A DNA stretch of 52,236 nucleotides from an uncultured Chthonomonadales bacterium. Its GTDB lineage: Bacteria > Armatimonadota > Chthonomonadetes > Chthonomonadales > CAJBBX01. Below, piece by piece: positions 42,860 through 49,914 of the stretch. Position 1 is the first letter of the stretch. Each line of letters starts with the position of its first letter. The stretch lies in NCBI GenBank assembly GCA_938005745.1, contig CALLMM010000005.1, positions 97,895 to 150,130 of the forward strand, written 5' to 3'. Both the position numbers and the translations under genes were made by a program. Under the pieces are notes generated by a model that ran no database searches, was not told the origin of the DNA, and saw nothing but the letters and a program-made list of their open reading frames with translations.

Positions 42860-43708
42860 ATGAGCGAACCTCTTTCCGCTTCCCGCGCCCGCGCGCTGCT
42901 GGAGGCGCACGGCGTCCGACCGCGCAAACGCTGGGGGCAGAACTTCCTGATTGACCGCAACGTGCTGGAGAAGATCGTCCAGACGGCGGGGCTTTTGCCC
43001 GAAGACCGCGCCCTGGAGATCGGTCCGGGACTGGGCGCGTTGACCGCGCTGCTGGCGGAGCGGTGCGCACACGTTACCGCCGTCGAGATAGACCGCCTGC
43101 TGGAGCCGGTCCTCCGGCAGACGCTCGCGGACTGCCGGAATGTGAGTCTGATCTTCGCAGATTTTCTGGAACTGAGCCTGCCGACGCTGTTGTCGGAGGC
43201 GTTTGGCGATTCGCCGGGAGTGGTGGTCGCGAATATACCCTACTACATCACCACGCCCATTCTGGAGCGGCTGTTTGAGAACAAGGCGCGCATACGGCAG
43301 ATCGTGCTGCTGGTGCAGCAGGAGTTTGCGGAGAGAGTGGCAGCGACGCCGGGGTCGAAAGAGTACAGCGCGCTGACGGTCTTCGCGCAGTATCATGCCC
43401 GGGCGGAGATTACGGGAAGGGTGTCGCGCAGCGTCTTCCTGCCTCCTCCCGAGGTCTCCAGCGCGATCCTGCGGCTGTCTCCCGTGCTGCCGGGAACGCT
43501 GGCGCTGCGCGATGAGGCGCGTTTTTTTCAGATTGTCCGCGCCGCGTTCGGACAGCGGCGCAAGACCCTGCTCAATGCGCTAGCGGGCGGTCAGATCGGA
43601 CTGGATCGCGCGGAGGCGGAGGCGCTGCTGCGGCGCGCCGGGATCTCACCCGAACGGCGCGGCGAGACCCTCTCGCCGGAGGAGTTTGCCCGTTTGAGCG
43701 AGGCGTAG
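42860..43708 (+). CDS. rsmA: 16S rRNA (adenine1518/1519-N6)-dimethyltransferase
   Basis: The 282-residue protein has the canonical KsgA motifs: RKRWGQNFLIDRNV near 22-35, the SAM-binding LEIGPGLGALT (about 52-62), and the catalytic NIPYYITTPI (about 124-133). RAAFGQRRKTLLNAL lies at the C-terminus (about 226-240). It dimethylates two adenines in helix 45 of 16S rRNA during small-subunit maturation. It starts at ATG 42860. It ends 18 nt before the convergent PBP2 gene. Confidence 0.96.
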   Translation: MSEPLSASRARALLEAHGVRPRKRWGQNFLIDRNVLEKIVQTAGLLPEDRALEIGPGLGALTALLAERCAHVTAVEIDRLLEPVLRQTLADCRNVSLIFADFLELSLPTLLSEAFGDSPGVVVANIPYYITTPILERLFENKARIRQIVLLVQQEFAERVAATPGSKEYSALTVFAQYHARAEITGRVSRSVFLPPPEVSSAILRLSPVLPGTLALRDEARFFQIVRAAFGQRRKTLLNALAGGQIGLDRAEAEALLRRAGISPERRGETLSPEEFARLSEA

Positions 43709-43726
43709 CGTCGGTCTGCGCGCCGG

Positions 43727-45577
43727 TCAGTCGGTAGTAGGAACTGCCTGCACATCCGGCACGTTCAGGTTCAGGTAGCGGGCGATAATCTTGCGGGCGA
43801 TGGGAGCGGCGACTTCGCCCCCGTGCCCTGCCTCTTCTACAAAGACGCAGACGGCGATCTTCGGGTTCTCCACCGGCGCAAATCCGATAAACCAGGCGTT
43901 GAGCTTCATCTCCCCGCGCCGTTTGATCTGCGAGGTTCCCGTCTTCCCGGCGATCCGCAGTCCGGGGATGGAGGAGCTGGCAGCCGTCCCGCCGCGTTCC
44001 ATCACGCTCTCCATGCCGCGCACCAGGGCGGAGAGTGTGGAGGGCTTCAGGTTCAGCTTCCCGATCACCTCCGGCTGCAGAGTGCGCGTAACGACAGGCT
44101 TGTTTTCGGCGTCGAAGGAGGTGATGGAGCGAACCAGCTGCGGGCGATAGAGCGTTCCCCCGTTGCCGATCGCCGCCGCGACATTGCACATCTGCAGGGG
44201 AGTGCAGCCCAGCATAGACTGCCCGATCGCATAGTCCACGGTATCGCCCCCGACCCAGCGACCGCGCTTGCTCTGCTCCTTCCATTTCGGGGTGGGGACG
44301 ATGCCCCGCGCCTCCACAAAGGGCAGGTCTATCCCGGTCCGCTTCCCGAGTCCGAAACGCCTCGCCCACTCCGCCATCACCTCCGGGGTCAGGCGCTGTC
44401 CCAGACGGTAGTAGTAGACGTCACAGGAGGCGGCGAGCGACTCGTTCAGCGCGACAAATCCGTGTCCGCTGCGCTTATGGCAGCGTTTGGGCCATCTCCC
44501 CAGATGAATCACCCCCTTGCAGACGACGCCGTCATAGGGGGTCACGAAGCCCAGTTCCAGACCGGCAGCCGCCGGGATCATTTTGAACGTGGAGCCGGGC
44601 GCGGTCGCCATGCCGACCGCGCGGTTGATCATCGGCTTGCGCGGATCGTTCTGCAGTGCATTCCAGTCTGCGGAGGAGATGCCCTTGACGAACTTCTCCG
44701 GATCGTAGGAGGGGACGCTGACCAGCGCCAGCACCGCGCCGGTTCGCGGATCGAGCGCAACCGCTGCGCCCGGCTTGCCTCGTTTCGCCCATTCGTACAG
44801 CGCGTCGTAGGCGGTCTTCTGAAGGGCTGCGTCCACCGTCAGGGTCAGTTTCGCGCCGGGGATCGGGGCGGTGTTCTCCAGTTCGTGGCGAAATCGCCCC
44901 CGCGCATCCACTTCGATCCTCTGCCCGCCATCCTGTCCGCGAAGCTCGGTATCGTAGGCGCGTTCCAGACCGAGCTTTCCGCAGTAGTCTCCTGGTCGGT
45001 AACCCGCCTCTTTGCGCTCAATCAGGTCCTCGCGATTGATCTGTCCCATCTGCCCCAGGATATGCCCGAAGGGCAGTCCGTTCGGATAGTGGCGAAGCGG
45101 CTCCGGACCCACGATCACGCCCGGCAGTTTCAGCCGCTGCTCTTCCACGCGGGTCGCGGTCTCCATATCCACATCCACCGCCACCCGCACCGGTTCAAAC
45201 GGTCCCGTCTGGTTCTCCCGGATGGTCTCCTGCAGCTTCTGCAGGGGCATCTTCAGAAGCGAGGCGAGCAGGGGAAGAGGGTCGTACTGCTTTTCCCGAC
45301 TCTGCCGGATCTCATCGGGCACGACGGAGACGACGATCTGCGGGCGGTTGGTCGCCAGCACTCTCCCTTTTGCGTCTTCGATCAGCCCGCGCTCGGGAAC
45401 GGCGCGCAGTCGTCGGGTGCGGTTGTTCTCCGAAGCCAGCAGAAGCGCGTCCCCATGCACGATCTGCAGATACCACAGACGCGCCACGATCGCGAACAGA
45501 CCGAGCAGGATGACGCCCATCAGCACATAGACGCGGCGATCGTCGCGCGCGGACTCGGGGGTGTCGAGAACGGACAT
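43727..45577 (-). CDS. mrdA: Penicillin-binding protein 2 (class B transpeptidase)
   Basis: The 616-residue protein has one N-terminal transmembrane helix (about 17-37) and the class B dimerisation module (about 50-220, with PERGLIEDAKGRVLATN). The transpeptidase domain has S329-TFK332 (SxxK, nucleophile Ser), S384-CD (SxN equivalent, typical of PBP2) and K545-TG. It cross-links peptidoglycan during elongation, normally with RodA and MreC. No mreB or rodA gene is in the window. It is 5 nt downstream of the PBP1A gene, so both are co-transcribed. It starts at ATG 45577. Confidence 0.93.
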   Translation of the reverse strand: MSVLDTPESARDDRRVYVLMGVILLGLFAIVARLWYLQIVHGDALLLASENNRTRRLRAVPERGLIEDAKGRVLATNRPQIVVSVVPDEIRQSREKQYDPLPLLASLLKMPLQKLQETIRENQTGPFEPVRVAVDVDMETATRVEEQRLKLPGVIVGPEPLRHYPNGLPFGHILGQMGQINREDLIERKEAGYRPGDYCGKLGLERAYDTELRGQDGGQRIEVDARGRFRHELENTAPIPGAKLTLTVDAALQKTAYDALYEWAKRGKPGAAVALDPRTGAVLALVSVPSYDPEKFVKGISSADWNALQNDPRKPMINRAVGMATAPGSTFKMIPAAAGLELGFVTPYDGVVCKGVIHLGRWPKRCHKRSGHGFVALNESLAASCDVYYYRLGQRLTPEVMAEWARRFGLGKRTGIDLPFVEARGIVPTPKWKEQSKRGRWVGGDTVDYAIGQSMLGCTPLQMCNVAAAIGNGGTLYRPQLVRSITSFDAENKPVVTRTLQPEVIGKLNLKPSTLSALVRGMESVMERGGTAASSSIPGLRIAGKTGTSQIKRRGEMKLNAWFIGFAPVENPKIAVCVFVEEAGHGGEVAAPIARKIIARYLNLNVPDVQAVPTTD

Positions 45578-45582
45578 GGGAG

Positions 45583-48135
45583 CTAACGACCTTCTTTATG
45601 AATGGTGCAGCGGCGCGGGATCTCTTTCCGGCGCATGCGGCGTTCGATGGTAACCGGGCAGTAGGAGTTGGCGGCGCGCATCGAGTCGGCGCAGAGGCTC
45701 ACCGTCACGATGTCGTCCTCGGAGGAGCGTCTGGCGGGGGGCGGCTCCAGGCGCGTGCCCGGCTCCGTCAGGCGCGGTTCGCGCAGCGAATCCCGATCGG
45801 ACATGCGGGGCGAGGCTCCTCCCCCGGAGAGCGTCGGGCTGGAGCCGGGGGAGGAGAGCGTGGGAGACGGGACGCTCAGTCCTGCGCCTCCGCCGGAGGG
45901 CGGCGTGACGGAGGGCTGCGTCTCGGGCTGTCCGCCCCCGCCCGGCGCGGGCTGAGGCGCGCCCGGGTTCGGCGTCGGGACGCTGGGCGTGGGCGGCTGC
46001 GACGGCTGTCCGGGAATGACGGATCCCGGCGCGGTCGCATCGCCTCCGTCCTGAACCGGGTTCTCCAGCGGGTCGGGAGGCTGCACCGGCGGCTGCGCCG
46101 GAGGCGGGTTGGGAGCGTTGGGGTCGGGCTTGGGCTGCTCCTGCGGATCAGTCGGTTTCGCGGGAGGCGGATTTGTGCTCTTGTTGTAGCTCTGCTGGAT
46201 CGGGATCGCCTTCAGCATATAGTCGCGCCAGATCGGGGCGCAGACCTCGCCTCCGGTCGTTCCGGGCATCTCCGCATACCGGACGATCGCGCCCTTCTTG
46301 TTGCGCTGCTCCCGCGCCACCCAGATCACCGTCACCAGATCGGGCGTATAGCCGGCAAACCAGGCGTCTATATTGTTGCTGGTCGTTCCGGTCTTGCCGC
46401 GCGCTTCGGGCACGGTATTGGCGCGCGTTCCGGTTCCATTCGTCACCACTTCGCGCAGCGCCTGGTTCATCATCTCCAGGGTCTCGGCGCGCAGCCGCAC
46501 ATCCACTAACTGCGGCGTGTTCTCCTCTATGATGTCGCCGTTGGGGGCGACAATGCGGACGACCCCGAGCGGGATGACGCGCTTGCCGTTGTTGGCGAAG
46601 ACGCCGTAGGCGCAGGCGAGATCGAGGGGGCGCACCGCCGACGCTCCGAGCGCGAGCGGCGGATAGGGAGCCAGTTCGGTGGTGATCCCCATGCGTCTGG
46701 CATAGTCTATCACCGTTCCCAGACCCGTCTCCATGGCGACCTTGACCGCCACCGTGTTCAGCGAGTTGCGTATCGCGCTCAGGATGGTTACCGGAGCGTA
46801 GCTGTACTTCCCGCTGTAGTTTTTGGGGCGCCAGAGTTCATCCCGATTGCGACCCTGCGCGTAGCCGGCGGTGCGCAGGCGCGGTCTGCCGGGCAGATTG
46901 GGATCGTCCACATAGGTTGAGGTCAGTTCGCAGACGCCGGTATCTATGGCGGCGGTATAGACGATCGGCTTGAAAGCGGATCCGGGCTGACGGCGTCCTT
47001 GGGAGACGGCGTTGAACTGATCGCGCTTAAAGTCCACGCCGCCGACCATCGCGCGAATATAGCCGGTCTTCGGATCGAGGCTGATGAGGCATCCCTGATT
47101 GGCGTAGGAGGCGTTGCGGACGCCGCGCCGAAGCGCCTCCTCCGCCTCCTTCTGCATCCGGGAGTCGAGCGTTGTATAGATTTTCCAGCCGCTGTAGACC
47201 GCGTCGTAGCCGTAGGTGTTGACCAGCGGACCGACCACATAGTTGACGAAGTAGGGCGCGCCGTAGATGCGGGTGGCGTTGGGCTGCGCCCGGTAGAAGG
47301 CGATCTTCTCCTTCATGGCGGCGTCGCGCTGCGCGGGGGTGATCTTGCCGGTCTCCACCATGCGCTGCAGCACGGCGTCTCTGCGGTTCATGGCGGCTTC
47401 CCGGTTGACGGCGTAGAGGGAGGGACGCTGCGGCAGACCCGCCAGCAGCGCCGCCTCTCCCACCGTCAGCTTTTTGGAGCTTTTATGGAAGTAGGCGCGC
47501 GAGGCAGCCTCCACGCCATAGGCTCCGTTACCGTAGTAGACCTGATTGAGATAGAGTTCGAGAATCTCGTTCTTGGAGTAGACCTGCTCAATCCGGACGG
47601 CGATCATCGCCTCTGCGATCTTACGCCGAAACCGCTTCTCTTTGGTCAGTCCGAGCGCGGTGATATTGCGCGCTAACTGCTGGGTGAGGGTGCTGCCTCC
47701 CTGTCCGGTCAGGTCGCCTCCGGTGATGTTGCGGTAGAGGGCGCGCACGATGCCGTAGTAGTCCAGACCCTGATGCTCATAGAAACGGTGATCTTCGACG
47801 GCGATGGTCGCATCTATCAGGGACTTGCTGACCTCCTCCAGTTTGACCGGGCGGCGGTTCTCCGTCGCCAGCACCGCCATCTCTTTGCCGTCCGCATAGT
47901 AGATCCGGGTGCTCTCAGCGGGGCGGAAGTTGCCGATGTCCGCGATGGAGGGAAGGGAGCGGGAGACCTGCATGAAGAGGAGCAGCGCATAGATGCTGCC
48001 GACGGCTACCGCCGAGAGGATGACCAGCATCACCAGCGCAATGGCGGTCTTGATCCGTTTTTTCAGGCTGGAACGGCGACGCTGCGCGGGGCGGCTGCGT
48101 CGCGAGGCAGCCAGAGTAGATGCGCTTCGAGACAT
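45583..48135 (-). CDS. Penicillin-binding protein 1A (bifunctional, class A)
   Basis: The 850-residue protein has a basic cytoplasmic N-terminus (1-30) and a transmembrane helix (about 30-54). The GT51 glycosyltransferase domain (about 70-250) has catalytic E114 in EDHRFYEHQG and GGSTLTQQLARN. The transpeptidase domain has S386-AFK389, SLNTVA and KTGTTSNN. A long Pro/Gly-rich tail of about 150 residues follows (about 670-810). It ends in a Cys-containing basic C-terminus (CADSMRAANSYCP...RRCTIH), which is unusual. The promoter lies only a few nt from ATG 48135, so the transcript may be leaderless. Confidence 0.93.
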   Translation of the reverse strand: MSRSASTLAASRRSRPAQRRRSSLKKRIKTAIALVMLVILSAVAVGSIYALLLFMQVSRSLPSIADIGNFRPAESTRIYYADGKEMAVLATENRRPVKLEEVSKSLIDATIAVEDHRFYEHQGLDYYGIVRALYRNITGGDLTGQGGSTLTQQLARNITALGLTKEKRFRRKIAEAMIAVRIEQVYSKNEILELYLNQVYYGNGAYGVEAASRAYFHKSSKKLTVGEAALLAGLPQRPSLYAVNREAAMNRRDAVLQRMVETGKITPAQRDAAMKEKIAFYRAQPNATRIYGAPYFVNYVVGPLVNTYGYDAVYSGWKIYTTLDSRMQKEAEEALRRGVRNASYANQGCLISLDPKTGYIRAMVGGVDFKRDQFNAVSQGRRQPGSAFKPIVYTAAIDTGVCELTSTYVDDPNLPGRPRLRTAGYAQGRNRDELWRPKNYSGKYSYAPVTILSAIRNSLNTVAVKVAMETGLGTVIDYARRMGITTELAPYPPLALGASAVRPLDLACAYGVFANNGKRVIPLGVVRIVAPNGDIIEENTPQLVDVRLRAETLEMMNQALREVVTNGTGTRANTVPEARGKTGTTSNNIDAWFAGYTPDLVTVIWVAREQRNKKGAIVRYAEMPGTTGGEVCAPIWRDYMLKAIPIQQSYNKSTNPPPAKPTDPQEQPKPDPNAPNPPPAQPPVQPPDPLENPVQDGGDATAPGSVIPGQPSQPPTPSVPTPNPGAPQPAPGGGGQPETQPSVTPPSGGGAGLSVPSPTLSSPGSSPTLSGGGASPRMSDRDSLREPRLTEPGTRLEPPPARRSSEDDIVTVSLCADSMRAANSYCPVTIERRMRRKEIPRRCTIHKEGR

Positions 48136-48141
48136 AGTAGC

Positions 48142-48170
48142 ATTATCCCCGGTTTCCCCCGCATTGTCAA
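48142..48170 (-). promoter_or_regulatory. Promoter of PBP1A-PBP2, very close to the start codon
   Basis: On the minus strand TTGACA (48165-48170) and GATAAT (48142-48147) are 17 nt apart. The -10 ends 6 nt before the ATG (48133-48135), so the transcript start falls at or next to the start codon. Confidence 0.78.
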
Positions 48171-48234
48171 CTCTGATGAAATCGCGAGAGTACGGGGTGA
48201 GACGTTTTTCACTGTTTCATGGGTCTGCCGTCTA

Positions 48235-48819
48235 TTATCGGCACAATCGGCAGACCGGGCAGAGGTCTTCGCCGGTTTTATGGAGCGCGGTGCAGCGGGC
48301 GCACTCCTGCCAGCCGTGCTCCAGACGCCATCGGCGCAGGCGCGCGCTGCGAATCATCTGTCCGGCGATCATCTGGCGAAGGCTGGCGTCCGGAATGGTC
48401 TCGAAGAGCGCTTCCAGGTCTTTGCGCAGAGCCGCCTGCTCTTCGCGGGGCAGGCGCACCAGATCCAGCTCCTCCGGGGTCGGGTGATCCGGCGGCTCCG
48501 GCAGATCGGGGGTCTCCTCCACGCCGCGCGCCCGAAACTGGATATCTTTGATGACCGGGCGGCCGATCCGTCGGTTCAGCTCGGCGATCAGCTGTGTCTT
48601 ATGGAAGGAGAGTTCGTGCGACCAGGTGGAGCTTCGGGTGGTAACAAACAGCACCCCGTCCCGCACAGATTCCGCGCGCGAGGCGGCGGCAGCCTGCGGA
48701 CCGGCAACCCGCTCCCAGTAGGCAAGCGCAAGGCTCTCCCGGATGCGCACGGCGGCCTCTAAGCCGGACAGCACCCCTTCCAGCGCCTCGTTCACCGACC
48801 CGCGCATGCGCCTTGCCAT
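48235..48819 (-). CDS. DciA/DUF721-like protein with C-terminal zinc finger
   Basis: The 194-residue protein has the DUF721 core (about 10-100) with the segments ALAYWERVAG and VRDGVLFVTTRSSTWSHELSFHKTQLIAELNRRIG. These match the DciA domain, which loads the replicative helicase DnaB in bacteria without DnaC. Residues 115-165 are helical. The C-terminus has C173/C176 and C187/C190 (plus C193), a likely zinc finger not typical of DciA. It starts at ATG 48819, 51 nt after the PhyH gene. Related DUF721 proteins often sit near recF/gyrB, which are not seen here. Confidence 0.75.
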   Translation of the reverse strand: MARRMRGSVNEALEGVLSGLEAAVRIRESLALAYWERVAGPQAAAASRAESVRDGVLFVTTRSSTWSHELSFHKTQLIAELNRRIGRPVIKDIQFRARGVEETPDLPEPPDHPTPEELDLVRLPREEQAALRKDLEALFETIPDASLRQMIAGQMIRSARLRRWRLEHGWQECARCTALHKTGEDLCPVCRLCR

Positions 48820-48870
48820 CTGACTCCCCTCCTATGCGTTTATACCGGATAGAGGTCCCGGCAGTTCCGG

Positions 48871-49695
48871 TCAGTGCGGTCCCTTATCTATCGCGGGCGT
48901 GCCGCAGGGACCGCCTCCCGTCGCCTCCGGTATCTCCACGATCTCGCCATCAAAGGTCAACATCGGGCGGTACCAGTGCGAGGTCTCCTGGCTGCTGATG
49001 GGCACGTAGTGGCAGATAAAGGCGCGGCGGAACCGCTCCCGGCTGGCGTTGGGATAGGAGCCGTGTATGACGCTGCCGTTGAAGAAGAGCATATCGCCCG
49101 CCCGGAGATAGACGGGAACCTCCTGCATCCCCGGCGGAACCGGCACATGTTCGGTGGTGAAGAACTTTTCCGGGTCGGCGCGCTCCGGGCAGGCAACCTC
49201 CAGACGGTTCGATCCCGGCACGACGACCATGCCGCCGTTCTCCGGGTCGGCGTCGTCCACCGCCAGCCATGCCGCCATACAGGTTCCCGGCTTCACGCGC
49301 AGGTAGTAGTTGTCCTGATGCAGATCCTGTCCGCGCGCTCCCGGCGGCTTGAAGTAGAACATGCTCTGCACGGCGACCGGCTCCTCTCCCATCAGCGCGC
49401 GCAGGATGTCGCCCACGCGCGGATCCAGCAGGTAGCGGCGCGCCAGCGGACCGACCGGCAGATCGGGATGGCGGTGCGGATGCATCATGCGCGGGTAGAA
49501 CGCGAGCGGATCGTCCGGCGCGTAGTCCCGAGTGTCAGACAGTCCCGGAACCGGACCGTTCGAATTCATCTGCATGAAGGCGTCGCGAATCTCCGCCACC
49601 TCCTCCGACGAAAACAACTGACGCACGATCAGAAAGCCGTCGCGATCAAACTGCTCCTTCTGCTCTTCGGAAATCGCCGCCGCGGATACGCTCAT
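48871..49695 (-). CDS. Phytanoyl-CoA dioxygenase (PhyH) family protein
   Basis: The 274-residue protein has the PhyH Fe(II)/2-oxoglutarate fold. The iron triad is H126 and D128 in LHQDNYY plus H211 in NGSVIHGSYPN, with R219 as the likely 2-oxoglutarate binder. MFYFKPPG and NGGMVVVPGSNR are typical secondary motifs. Such enzymes hydroxylate varied small substrates; actual phytanoyl-CoA activity is unlikely to be implied by family alone. ATG 49695 has a GGAGGGAGGAG tract upstream. It is divergent from the GH51 gene and upstream of the DciA-like gene. Confidence 0.9.
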   Translation of the reverse strand: MSVSAAAISEEQKEQFDRDGFLIVRQLFSSEEVAEIRDAFMQMNSNGPVPGLSDTRDYAPDDPLAFYPRMMHPHRHPDLPVGPLARRYLLDPRVGDILRALMGEEPVAVQSMFYFKPPGARGQDLHQDNYYLRVKPGTCMAAWLAVDDADPENGGMVVVPGSNRLEVACPERADPEKFFTTEHVPVPPGMQEVPVYLRAGDMLFFNGSVIHGSYPNASRERFRRAFICHYVPISSQETSHWYRPMLTFDGEIVEIPEATGGGPCGTPAIDKGPH

Positions 49696-49914
49696 GCCGT
49701 TCTGCTCCTCCCTCCCTCTGGATGAAACTGCCTACACTATACTACAGGTTCCGCCGCATGGGAAGAGGAGAAGCCGGCGCAGAGACTGAAAAATCGAACC
49801 GCCTTCCGGATTCCGGGGAGGCATTCTGCAGGACAGAACGCCTCTGCGCACGAAAGAGGATCGTAAAACCGAGAACGGGACATGGATGAGAGCACAGCGA
49901 TAGAGGGATGAGAG

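Noticed and set aside
43823..45586. A 587-codon plus-strand frame under PBP2
   Set aside because: Antisense shadow of a gene with all class B PBP motifs; no ribosome binding site or domain.
48222..48256. 9-bp inverted repeat at the end of the DciA-like gene
   Set aside because: It overlaps the last codons, has a 17-nt loop and no T-run downstream, so I do not call it a terminator.
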